Assembly: GCF_010586825.1 (NCBI RefSeq)
Contig: NZ_JAAAGB010000003.1
Coordinates: forward strand, 248,001-312,000
From: Draconibacterium mangrovi
Lineage (GTDB): Bacteria > Bacteroidota > Bacteroidia > Bacteroidales > Prolixibacteraceae
Direction: 5' to 3'
Length of the DNA: 64,000 bases
The notes beneath the pieces were generated by a model. That model ran no database searches and had not been told where the DNA came from. It was given only the letters and a program-made list of their open reading frames with translations. The translations under genes and the position numbers were made by a program. Positions 1 to 8,190 of the stretch are shown piece by piece (the stretch's first letter is position 1; each line of letters starts with the position of its first letter).

Positions 1-527
1 GCAATAGCTTTTACCTGATGTATATAATTCCTGAAGATCGTTTTAGCACCTTGTTTCCCGCTTAATTCTGAGAGTTCCTTAAAGTAAAACCGGTCGAATA
101 TTACCGGAACGCCCTGCCATCCCAATTCGGCTTGCGAAACGATAATTTGCTGGTCACCCGGTTCGAAATCAGCAAGTAGCGTATTTAAATGATCAGTTGT
201 AATCAAGGGCTGGTCAATCAAAGTTATCAGTACGGCTTTACAATCAGGAAATAATTGATCAACAAATTTAACTCCGGCAGCAATGGAAGTTCCCATTCCT
301 TGTTCCCAGTTTTCGTTTATGGTGAATTTAACAGGCAGATCATGTAGAATTGGAATAATATTTTCAGCCTGATTGCCTAAAACCACAACTACCGGATTGC
401 CTGTGCTCAATAACGTGTTTAACTGGTGTTCAATTAAGCTTTGTCCACCCCAGCGCAATAGTGGTTTTGACTGCCCCATTCTTAATGAAGCACCTGCTGC
501 CAACAATACTATTGGAATATTATTCAT
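1..527 (-). CDS. MocA/MobA-like molybdenum cofactor nucleotidyltransferase, 3' part cut by window start
   Basis: About 175 residues are visible; the C-terminus lies outside the window. The N-terminus carries the nucleotide-binding signature LLAAGASLRMGQSKPLL (about residues 7-23) of MobA/IspD-like nucleotidyltransferases, followed by a hydrophobic strand and, near residue 100, LITLIDQPLI, which matches the metal-binding Asp loop of the MocA branch. In that family the enzyme joins CMP (or GMP) to molybdopterin. The start ATG at 525-527 overlaps the xdhC stop codon as ATGAATAA, so it is translationally coupled to xdhC. XdhC next door normally handles the cytosine-dinucleotide cofactor, so a CTP-using MocA is the better guess than a GTP-using MobA; that choice is inferred from context. 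Confidence 0.85.
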   Translation of the reverse strand, partial: MNNIPIVLLAAGASLRMGQSKPLLRWGGQSLIEHQLNTLLSTGNPVVVVLGNQAENIIPILHDLPVKFTINENWEQGMGTSIAAGVKFVDQLFPDCKAVLITLIDQPLITTDHLNTLLADFEPGDQQIIVSQAELGWQGVPVIFDRFYFKELSELSGKQGAKTIFRNYIHQVKAI

Positions 528-1536
528 GAATTGCACCCATTTTTTCGCGCAAAGCCACGGGTTTTTGCTTACGTACCACGCTTAATATTTCAGCCAAAAC
601 AGAGATCGAAATCTCAGCAGCGTTTTCAGCGCCAATGTTTATTCCGGCCGGTCCGTGGATCTGTTCAATAAACTCAAACGAAAGATCAGGAACCTGCTCC
701 AATAACATCGAAATAATACGTTCCCGGCGGTTTACTGAGCCCAGCAAACCAATATAAGCCGGGTTGATATCTTTTAAAGCCATTAAATACTGAACATCCT
801 TATTAAAACTGTGTGTCATTAAAACCACCGCTGTTTGTTCATCGATGGCAGAAGTATCGATAGCATCAAACGAAGGAGTGATCAACGCTGCTGCTCCCGG
901 AAAATAATCGCATGATTTCGATTCCTCCGGCGAAGCAACAACCGTCACCTCCCACCCCAGTAATTTTGCGGCCTGACTGAGTTGAACGGCATCATGCTCG
1001 GCGCCGAAAATAAAAAGCTGGAACAAAGGTTCGAAAGTTTGTGAGAAACACTTTTGGTTTGCAGTTTCATTTTTTTCAAATTTGGAATTCAACGAGTAGT
1101 TGACACCATTAATTTGAAGCACCGAACCGACATTATTATACTCTCCAACTTCGGTATAAAAAAACGAATCCATACGGAAAGGTTTTCTGCTTTCCAGTTG
1201 ATTTTCAAAAGCTTTTGTAAGTTCTTCCGAAAGAAAAGCGGGTTCAATCAAAACATGAATAATACCCTCGCAACCAATCCGGTACCGGCCATCGTAAGTA
1301 ATAATTTTTGGCTTATTGGTACGGAAAACACTTTGTGCCTGTCGTTCAATTTCGCTTTCCACACAACCGCCGCTAACTGCTCCGACATACTCACCATCCT
1401 CACTGATCAGCATTCGAACACCGGGCCTGCGGTATGATGAACCTTCAAGGTCGACCACAGAAACAAATACGGCTTTTTTATCAAGTAGTTGCCACGATTT
1501 TAACGTATCAAACAGTAGTTTCAGTTCGTGCGTCAT
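520..1536 (-). CDS. xdhC: XdhC/CoxI family protein, molybdenum cofactor insertion chaperone
   Basis: 338 residues, normal for the two-domain family. The N-terminal XdhC/CoxI domain contains GSSYRRPGVRML (about 33-44) and the SGGCVE motif (about 55-60). The C-terminal Rossmann-type XdhC_C domain starts near FIFGAEHDAVQL (about 175-186) and ends with a GLLGSVNRRERI motif (about 263-274). Known family members bind the mature cofactor, help its sulfuration and deliver it to xanthine-oxidase-type enzymes in the cytoplasm. It is the first gene of a minus-strand pair with the nucleotidyltransferase, diverges from moaA, and lies close to iorAB-like genes, which are its probable client. No convincing promoter match was seen upstream. 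Confidence 0.93.
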   Translation of the reverse strand: MTHELKLLFDTLKSWQLLDKKAVFVSVVDLEGSSYRRPGVRMLISEDGEYVGAVSGGCVESEIERQAQSVFRTNKPKIITYDGRYRIGCEGIIHVLIEPAFLSEELTKAFENQLESRKPFRMDSFFYTEVGEYNNVGSVLQINGVNYSLNSKFEKNETANQKCFSQTFEPLFQLFIFGAEHDAVQLSQAAKLLGWEVTVVASPEESKSCDYFPGAAALITPSFDAIDTSAIDEQTAVVLMTHSFNKDVQYLMALKDINPAYIGLLGSVNRRERIISMLLEQVPDLSFEFIEQIHGPAGINIGAENAAEISISVLAEILSVVRKQKPVALREKMGAIHE

Positions 1537-1761
1537 ATCAATATCGTTAAAGGTTAGTTTCGTTCGGCAAATTTCAATTCACCTAAATAAAAATACATCA
1601 AATATTTATAAACCAAGATTATAACAAGAAAATGATTACTACTGTTCAATAAAATACCAATCTTCGATGGATAATTTCCGACTAACTAAAAATTGTCACA
1701 ATCAAAATACCTATTAGTCTGAATTAACTGAACAAATCAGCGATTTTCAAGTTAAATAGAC

Positions 1762-2736
1762 ATGTTGAAAATTGAAGATAAACTGGGCAGAAGATTTGAA
1801 AAGCTAAGGATAAGTCTCCTGAACTCGTGTAATTTTTCATGCGTTTATTGTGTTGACAATGAGTTTGATGAAAATGCAAACCTTCAACCCGATCAAAACG
1901 GCGCTGATCAACCTATTTCAGTGGAAGAATTTACACAGTTGATTCAGGCAGTACACCGCTTAACGGACCTTAAAAGCGTTCGGTTAACCGGCGGCGAACC
2001 TTTGCTTTATTCCAATCTTTACCCACTTATTGAAAACATTAAAAAGCTCGGCATTAACGATATCCGGCTAACCACCAATGCGTTTTTCCTAAAAGAAAAT
2101 GCCGAAAAACTGGTGAATGCGGGAGTAAATTCAATCAACATTTCAGTGGATGCCATCGATAACAAAACTTTTGGGAAGATTATACGCCGATCGGATACTT
2201 CGCGGGTTTTCCAGGGTATTGAAGCAGCTGCTAAAGCAGGATTAAATATAAAACTGAATGCTGTTATTATGCGGGGAAAAAACGATTCGCAGATTGTTCC
2301 GCTACTTGATTATGCCACCGAACTTGGGGTAAAGATCCGCTACCTGGAATTGATGAAAATGGGGCATTTATACCATTCGGAGAACGGACTTTTCTTTCCT
2401 GAGAAAGAGATTCTTTCAACGATTCAGGAAAAATACGAAATTGAAGAAATGAGGCGCGAGCATGCATCAACAGCACATTACTGGCGTACTTCAAACGGTG
2501 GAGTTTTTGGGATTATCGCCAATGAATCGACACCATTTTGTCACGACTGTAACCGTTTACGCTTGGATAGCAACGGCTACTTTTTTGGCTGTCTGAGCAA
2601 TGCCCACGGCGAAAAACTGATGCCGTATATCGATAACGAACAGCTACTTGCTGAGAAACTGAAAGGATTACTGATGCTTAAACAAGCAGTGAAATTCCAC
2701 GGCAGCGAATTATCAATGAGAAATATAGGAGGCTAA
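1762..2736 (+). CDS. moaA: GTP 3',8-cyclase MoaA
   Basis: 324 residues. A radical-SAM cluster motif CNFSCVYC occurs near residues 23-30, the SAM-binding RLTGGEPLL near 74-82, and the second, GTP-side iron-sulfur cluster as CHDCNRLRL followed by a third Cys in GCLSN near 258-280. The protein ends in Gly-Gly, as MoaA proteins do. It converts GTP to 3',8-cyclo-dihydro-GTP, the first step of molybdopterin synthesis. It is the first gene of moaA-moaD-moaE-moeB; moaD begins one base after its stop. The last codons (ATA GGA GGC TAA) contain an AGGAGG that serves as ribosome binding site for moaD. MoaC, needed for the next step, is not in this window. Confidence 0.97.
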   Translation: MLKIEDKLGRRFEKLRISLLNSCNFSCVYCVDNEFDENANLQPDQNGADQPISVEEFTQLIQAVHRLTDLKSVRLTGGEPLLYSNLYPLIENIKKLGINDIRLTTNAFFLKENAEKLVNAGVNSINISVDAIDNKTFGKIIRRSDTSRVFQGIEAAAKAGLNIKLNAVIMRGKNDSQIVPLLDYATELGVKIRYLELMKMGHLYHSENGLFFPEKEILSTIQEKYEIEEMRREHASTAHYWRTSNGGVFGIIANESTPFCHDCNRLRLDSNGYFFGCLSNAHGEKLMPYIDNEQLLAEKLKGLLMLKQAVKFHGSELSMRNIGG

Positions 2737-2737
2737 A

Positions 2738-2980
2738 ATGAATAGAAAGATTGTATGTTTTGCGGGACTGAAGAAGTTCTTTGGCGACGAAACCAGCGTT
2801 GAAGTGGCACCGGAAGAAAGTTATGCCAACTTATTGGAAAAACTGGGTGAATTAAACCCGGAAGCAAAAGAGGTACTGACCAGCTGCCGGATTGCGGTGA
2901 ACGAAAAATTTGTACCACTCGATGAAACGATAAATGACCAAACCACATTGTTTTTAATTCCTCCCTCAAGCGGAGGATAA
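2738..2980 (+). CDS. moaD: Molybdopterin synthase small subunit / sulfur carrier MoaD
   Basis: 80 residues with the ubiquitin-like fold pattern and the diagnostic C-terminus FLIPPSSGG. The terminal Gly is adenylated by MoeB and converted to a thiocarboxylate that supplies sulfur to molybdopterin. It sits between moaA (1-bp gap) and moaE (10-bp gap). The Gly-Gly codons GGA GGA at its 3' end double as a Shine-Dalgarno-like stretch ahead of moaE. Nothing unusual in length or composition. Confidence 0.95.
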   Translation: MNRKIVCFAGLKKFFGDETSVEVAPEESYANLLEKLGELNPEAKEVLTSCRIAVNEKFVPLDETINDQTTLFLIPPSSGG

Positions 2981-2990
2981 ATCAATAGAT

Positions 2991-3461
2991 ATGAAGCACA
3001 TTCAAAATACAGCGATTAATTACAGCGAACTGTTTGATGACTTCAGGCATCCGCATAGTGGTGCGGTAGTGCTGTTTAGCGGCGAAGTTCGTGATAACAA
3101 TAAAGGCCGGGCAGTAACACATTTGGAATACGAAGCCTACGCGCCCATGGCCAATAAAATGATTAGCGAAATTTTGGAAGAAGCAAAATCGCGCTTTAAT
3201 CTTAACCAGGCAGCCTGCGTTCATCGTGTTGGGCGTGTTGAGATCAGCGGCTGTGCGGTTGTGGTGATCACCGGCTCAGGCCATCGAAAAGAAGCTTATG
3301 ATGCCAACCGTTACATCATCGACCGCGTGAAAAATGAAGTGCCCATTTGGAAGCACGAGTTTTTTGCTGACGGTACCAGCGAATGGGGCCAGAATTGCGA
3401 TTGTGTAGGCGACGATCACCATCATCACCAACATCATCACCATTATGAAAGAGCTGAATAA
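2991..3461 (+). CDS. moaE: Molybdopterin synthase catalytic subunit MoaE with His-rich tail
   Basis: 156 residues. Family marks are FSGEVRDNNKG (about 29-39), LEYEAYAPMA (about 43-53), the HRVGRVEISG segment (about 78-87) and the active-site region VPIWKHEFF (about 115-124) with its Lys. MoaE pairs with MoaD and inserts the two dithiolene sulfurs into precursor Z. The C-terminus carries an unusual run rich in histidine (eight His within ten residues near 142-151) not needed for the core fold; it may bind metal or just be drift. The 3' end overlaps the moeB start by 17 bp, indicating coupled translation. Confidence 0.95.
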   Translation: MKHIQNTAINYSELFDDFRHPHSGAVVLFSGEVRDNNKGRAVTHLEYEAYAPMANKMISEILEEAKSRFNLNQAACVHRVGRVEISGCAVVVITGSGHRKEAYDANRYIIDRVKNEVPIWKHEFFADGTSEWGQNCDCVGDDHHHHQHHHHYERAE

Positions 3462-4161
3462 CGAAGACCGGACACGATTTACTCGTCATTTTTCTTTATC
3501 GGAAATTGGCCTTACCGGCCAGCTAAAACTGAAAAATGCGCGTGTACTGGTAATTGGTGCCGGCGGATTGGGAAGTCCGTTACTGGTGTACCTGGCAGCT
3601 GCCGGAATTGGCAACATCGGCATTGTTGACGATGATGTGGTGAGTACCTCGAACCTGCAACGACAAATACTTTATACCTCGGCAGAAGTGGGACAAAAGA
3701 AGGTGGAGATCGCTGCCCGAAAGATAAAGGCCTTGTACCCGGAAATTGAGGTTCAGTCATATGATACAAAACTGGATGAATCCAACGCCGAAGAGCTTTT
3801 TCAACAATACGATGTGATTGCCGACTGCACCGATAATTATAAAACCCGGCTGCTGATCGGTTTAAAATCGGCAAGCTTAAACAAGCCACTGGCTTTTGCT
3901 TCGGTGCTAAATTACGAGGGGCAAGTAAGTGTGTTCAATTATCAGAACGGACCTGTTTATACCAATCTGTTTCCAACAACCCCAAAAGACGGAATTTACA
4001 AGGAATACGACATTGGCCTTTTAGGTGTTTTGCCCGGAATAACCGGAACGCTGCAGGCTAATGAAATCATAAAAATAATAACCGGTTACGGTGAAGTGAT
4101 CAGCGGAAAACTATTGGTGTTTAATATCCGCGATAACCGGTTTAATTTGTTTCGGTTTTGA
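3445..4161 (+). CDS. moeB: MoeB/HesA/ThiF-family adenylyltransferase lacking the usual zinc cysteines
   Basis: 238 residues, typical for MoeB. The ATP-binding Rossmann motif VIGAGGLGSPLLVYLAAAG lies near 31-49, followed by the DxDxVxxSNLQRQ-type loop as DDDVVSTSNLQRQ (about 56-68), and DCTDNYKTR near 125-133. In the operon it would adenylate MoaD. The usual CxxC of the zinc site is replaced (GPVYTNLF near 169-176), no second CxxC follows, and the position of the mobile-loop Cys before GVLPG reads DIGLLGVLPG. This may be a zinc-free lineage variant. The start overlaps moaE by 17 bp. It is convergent with iorB across the 128-bp repeat array. Confidence 0.9.
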   Translation: MKELNNEDRTRFTRHFSLSEIGLTGQLKLKNARVLVIGAGGLGSPLLVYLAAAGIGNIGIVDDDVVSTSNLQRQILYTSAEVGQKKVEIAARKIKALYPEIEVQSYDTKLDESNAEELFQQYDVIADCTDNYKTRLLIGLKSASLNKPLAFASVLNYEGQVSVFNYQNGPVYTNLFPTTPKDGIYKEYDIGLLGVLPGITGTLQANEIIKIITGYGEVISGKLLVFNIRDNRFNLFRF

Positions 4162-5160
4162 GTGAAGATGGAACGCTAATAACGCTGATTTAGCAGATAT
4201 TCACTGATTTATCTGTTCATTTTATCAAACAAACCTAAAAACATAAAAGCTACTAAAAGAAATATTCGGAAAACGATTGAATCATTTTGAGTATAGATGG
4301 AACGCTGATAACGCTGATTTAACAGATATTCTCTGTTTTATCTGTAAAGTTTAGAAACAAACCTCAAAACACAAAAGCTACTAAATGAAATATTCGGAAA
4401 ACGATTGAATCATTTTGAGTATAGATGGAACGCTGATAACGCTGATTTAGCAGATATTCACTGATTTATCTGTAAAGTTTAAAAACAAACCTCAAAACAC
4501 AAAAGCTACTAAATGAAATATTCGGAAAACGATTGAATCATTTTGAGTATAGGTGGAACGCAGATAACGCTGATTTAACAGATATTCTCTGTTTTATCTG
4601 TAAAGTTTAAAAACAAACCTCAAAACACAAAAGCTACTAAATGAAATATTCGGAAAACGATTGAATCATTTTGAGTATAAATGGAACGCAGATGACACTG
4701 ATTTAGCAGATATTCACTGATTTATCTGTAAAGTTTAAAAACAAACCTCAAAACACAAAAGCTACTAAATGAAATATTCGGAAAACGATTCAATCATTTT
4801 GAGTATAGGTGGAACGCAGATAACGCTGATTTAGCAGATATTCACTGTTATATCTGTAAAGTTTAAAAACAAACCTCAAAACACAAAAGCTACTAAATGA
4901 AATATTCGGAAAAACGATTGAATCATTTTGAGTATAGATGGAACGCTGATAACGCTGATTTAGCAGATATTCTCTGATTTATCTGTAAAGATTAGAAACA
5001 AACCTCAAAACTCAAAAGCTACTAAATGAAATATTCGGAAAACGATTGAATCATTTTGAGTATAGGTGGAACGCAGATGACACTGATTCTGCGGATTTTC
5101 GCTGAGTAATCTGTGATTATCATTAAAATCCGCGTCATCTGCGTTCTAAACTTTATATCT
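4162..5160. repeat. 128-bp direct tandem repeat array, about 7.5 copies, ending in an inverted repeat
   Basis: The word GGAACGC recurs at 4170, 4299, 4427, 4555, 4683, 4811, 4940 and 5068, giving 128-129-bp spacing. Each unit has a variable half (AACGCTGATTTAGCAGATATTC-like, split here for length) and a strongly conserved half containing GAAATATTCGGAAAACGATT and TCATTTTGAGTATAG. The last copy breaks off into AACGCAGATGAC...GCGGATTTT and then its inverted partner AAAATCCGCGTCATCTGCGTT, forming a long hairpin at about 5070-5150. No open frame runs through it. It occupies the space between convergent moeB and iorB, so it may also stop transcription from both sides. Confidence 0.95.
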
Positions 5161-5168
5161 TCTCCCAA

Positions 5169-7385
5169 CTATCCAATACTGTTTTTCACAAATGGCTGAT
5201 GGTAATAGCGCTCTCCGTTGGCTTTGTATAAGGCGTTGGCCAGCGCTCCCATCACCGGAGGATAAGGTGGTTCGCCCAATCCGGTCGGGTCGATATTGTT
5301 TTCTACAAAATGTACTTCTATTTCTTTGGGTGCTTCGCCATGCCTGATCAACCGATACATATCGAAATTGTTTTGTTCCGGCTGGCCTTCACTAAAGGTC
5401 AAACCGCTGTACATGGCGTGGCCTATTCCATCCACAATACTTCCTTCCGTCATGTTGACCGCAGCATCGGGATTTACCACAATTCCACAATCAACTGAAG
5501 CATATACTTTTTCAATTACCGGCTCTCCATCCTTGTTAGCGATATCCACCACGTTTGCCACATACGAATTGTGACAAAAATAAGCGGCAACACCGCGGCT
5601 TTTACCTTCGGAGTTGGTATCCCAGCCCGATTTTTCGCGAACCTGTTCCAAAACGCCGGCATAACGGGCCGCATCATAATCGTTGTTGCTACCCACCGGA
5701 TTTTCCTGTGCGCGTTTCAGCAAATCGAGGCGAAACTGAATCGGATCTTTACCTGCAGCTTCGGCCACCTCATCGAGGAACGACTGTTCGGCGACAGCAT
5801 TAAAATTGGAGCCGGGAGCACGGAAGGCACCGGTGCTTATATTTGTATCAACTGAAAAACTTTCGGCAAGGTAATTATCAACACTTCCTGCCGGAAAACG
5901 GTTGGCATGCAACGGACTGTCAGGGATACCTCCCATTCGAACATGGAACCCAATCAGGTTATTATCGGCATCCAGCGCTGCACGGTATAGGGCATGATAC
6001 GCCGGACGATAAATTCCGTACGACATATCGTCTTCGCGCGAGTAGATCAACTTTACAGGTGCTTTCACCTTTTGCGAAATAACAGCTGCTTCCACCATAA
6101 AGTGGCCATACAGTCGTCGACCGAAACCACCTCCCATACGGGTCATTTGCACATCCACTTTTTCCAATGGCAAACCCAAACGGGCGGCAACCGTATTCTC
6201 CATAAACTCCGGCGTTTGAGTTGGGCCTGCCAATTGTGCAAAATCATCTTTTACGTCGGCAAAAAAGTTCATGGGTTCCATTGGGTTGTGCGCCTGAAAT
6301 GGTGCAGTATAAGTTCGTTCAATTACTTTGGCAGCATTTTTAAACGCTTCTTCAGGATTTCCGTCGCGGCGCCGTTCCCTACTTGAGTTGGCAGCTGCTT
6401 CCTCCATTTTTTTGTAATGATCGGTAGTGTTTTCCTTACCTACAGGAACACCCTGCGCATTGTCATCCGCGATAGGTTCCCACTCCACGTTTAGCATGAG
6501 CTTGGCATTCATTACCTCCCAGGTTGATTTACCAACTACAGCCACTAATTCGGTAAAAGATGTCACATCAGACCACTGCCATTCGTAGTCGTCGTTATAC
6601 GTTTTTATAGCAAAAACATCAATTATCCCGGGCATGGCTTTAGCCTCGGTGGCATCAAACGATTTTAGTTTCATACCAAAAGCCGGCGGATGCTCGATCA
6701 TGGCAATTACCATTCCTTCGGCTTTATAATCCAGGCCAAACAAAGGTTTTCCGGTAACTATTTTTGGGCCATCCACATTCTTCCTTGAGGTACCTATAAT
6801 GGTAAAATCCTTTATGTCTTTCAACTCTACCTCTTCAGGAACGGTCAGTTCAGCTGCGGCAGAGGCCATTTCTCCATAACCGGCTTCTTTTCCGCTGCCC
6901 GTATGATACAAAACTCCGGCTTCGGTAGTAATTTCATCAACCGGAACCTTCCATTCGTGCGCAGCGGCCTCGCGTAACATCCTGCGGGCGGTTGCACCTG
7001 CCATTCGGAGTCCGTTCCACCCCTGCCGGATAGACTGGCTACCTCCTGCCAACTGCCGGGTGAAAATATCGGTGTTCAGCGGCGCCTGTTCTACCATTAC
7101 AAACTTCCAGTCAATATCCAGCTCGTCGGCCACAATCATCGGCATCGATGTTTTTACATTCTGGCCAATTTCGGGGTTGGGCGACATAATGGTAACCGCT
7201 CCGTTATTCCCTATTTTCAAAAAACCGTTTAACTCATACCATTCATCGGGCATGGTTAGTTGTTTCGGCGAATCGGTGGTGCAAGCCGGAGCCAACCAAC
7301 TAAAAGTCAGCAGTAATCCGCCACCGGCCAATGCCGAACTTCGTATAAAAGAACGTCTATCGAGTTTTGTTTTAACCGTTGTCAT
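5169..7385 (-). CDS. Isoquinoline 1-oxidoreductase beta-like molybdopterin-binding subunit (xanthine oxidase family)
   Basis: 738 residues. The N-terminus has a twin-arginine-type signal (DRRSFIRSSALAGGG) followed by LAPAC, so it may be exported folded and possibly lipid-anchored. The molybdopterin-binding core shows GGGFGRRLYGHF (about 418-429), the GAFRAPGSNFNAVAEQ segment (about 517-532) and GLGEPPYPP near the C-terminus, where the Glu is the expected catalytic base of xanthine-oxidase-family hydroxylases. It pairs with the 2Fe-2S subunit 56 bp upstream. Substrate is not readable; IorB-like enzymes oxidise aldehydes or N-heterocycles and usually pass electrons to a cytochrome or membrane acceptor. 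XdhC, MocA-like and MoaADE genes nearby would supply the cofactor. Confidence 0.92.
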   Translation of the reverse strand: MTTVKTKLDRRSFIRSSALAGGGLLLTFSWLAPACTTDSPKQLTMPDEWYELNGFLKIGNNGAVTIMSPNPEIGQNVKTSMPMIVADELDIDWKFVMVEQAPLNTDIFTRQLAGGSQSIRQGWNGLRMAGATARRMLREAAAHEWKVPVDEITTEAGVLYHTGSGKEAGYGEMASAAAELTVPEEVELKDIKDFTIIGTSRKNVDGPKIVTGKPLFGLDYKAEGMVIAMIEHPPAFGMKLKSFDATEAKAMPGIIDVFAIKTYNDDYEWQWSDVTSFTELVAVVGKSTWEVMNAKLMLNVEWEPIADDNAQGVPVGKENTTDHYKKMEEAAANSSRERRRDGNPEEAFKNAAKVIERTYTAPFQAHNPMEPMNFFADVKDDFAQLAGPTQTPEFMENTVAARLGLPLEKVDVQMTRMGGGFGRRLYGHFMVEAAVISQKVKAPVKLIYSREDDMSYGIYRPAYHALYRAALDADNNLIGFHVRMGGIPDSPLHANRFPAGSVDNYLAESFSVDTNISTGAFRAPGSNFNAVAEQSFLDEVAEAAGKDPIQFRLDLLKRAQENPVGSNNDYDAARYAGVLEQVREKSGWDTNSEGKSRGVAAYFCHNSYVANVVDIANKDGEPVIEKVYASVDCGIVVNPDAAVNMTEGSIVDGIGHAMYSGLTFSEGQPEQNNFDMYRLIRHGEAPKEIEVHFVENNIDPTGLGEPPYPPVMGALANALYKANGERYYHQPFVKNSIG

Positions 7386-7441
7386 GTGAAATGATTTTAA
7401 TGTTAGTGAATGCGAAAAGCGTAGTACCTGTGCGGTGCAGA

Positions 7442-7897
7442 TTAAGAATTAGCGGCTGCTTTAATGGCCTTTTTAATCCGTGTGTAGGTTCCGCACCGGC
7501 AAATATTACCATGCATGGCCATCTCAATTTCTTCGTCGCTGGGCGATGGATTCGCATTTAATAATCCTGCAGCGTTCATAATTTGTCCGCTTTGGCAGTA
7601 ACCGCATTGCGGCACATCTTCTTCGATCCAGGCTTTTTGAAGCGGGTGATCCCCGTTTTCCGAAAGTCCTTCGATTGTAGTGATTTCCTTGTCGCCCACC
7701 GAGTCGACAAAAGTGATACACGAACGCGTTGCAAGCCCGTTAACCAAAATGGTGCACGCCCCGCACTGTGCAATTCCACAGCCGAATTTTGTTCCTACTA
7801 AATCCAGATGATCTCTGAGTACCCAAAGCATAGGTGTGGACGGATCAACATCCACCTCATGCTGTTTTCCGTTGATGTTTAGATTAAATACTGCCAT
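7442..7897 (-). CDS. 2Fe-2S subunit of the molybdenum hydroxylase (IorA-like)
   Basis: 151 residues, the standard length. The plant-ferredoxin-type cluster is bound by Cys in FGCGIAQCGACTILVNG plus TRSC (about 38-60), and the second cluster by CGYCQSGQ and GNICRCGTYTRI (about 98-142). It has no signal peptide and would be carried with the twin-arginine-targeted large subunit if export occurs, as known for related enzymes. It is the upstream gene of the two-gene minus-strand unit. The 5' side faces a long non-coding region with the 42-bp array; no clear -7 element was recognised. Confidence 0.95.
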   Translation of the reverse strand: MAVFNLNINGKQHEVDVDPSTPMLWVLRDHLDLVGTKFGCGIAQCGACTILVNGLATRSCITFVDSVGDKEITTIEGLSENGDHPLQKAWIEEDVPQCGYCQSGQIMNAAGLLNANPSPSDEEIEMAMHGNICRCGTYTRIKKAIKAAANS

Positions 7898-8190
7898 TTA
7901 TTTATAGATTTTAAACCATGTTACGAAGCTTAAACAGTAAGATATACAGTTTTTTAGATATTTTACTAACACCCTTTACAACAAAGACTTATCGTAAATG
8001 TTCAGGAATAAATAAAGAATTCTGAAAGAGGCCCCGGTTCTGCAATACATGGTTGTATTGTTGTCGTTTATCGTGGCTTGAGCAGTGAGTAATGAGTAGA
8101 GTGAAAAAGCAAATACCTGCAACACATTACCCGGATATTTTAAAATAGCATGGTAACGAGTATATTGAACATTACCCTGCGTACTTCTAC
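7898..8190. other. Intergenic, 5' side of the iorAB-like operon
   Basis: No coding frame and no convincing promoter was seen. The sequence is ordinary AT-rich DNA that should hold the minus-strand promoter of the oxidoreductase genes. It ends at the first unit of the 42-bp array. Confidence 0.6.

Noticed and set aside
1537..1761. Molybdenum cofactor riboswitch before moaA
   Set aside because: The region is AT-rich and unstructured by eye; none of the conserved Moco-riboswitch helices was visible.
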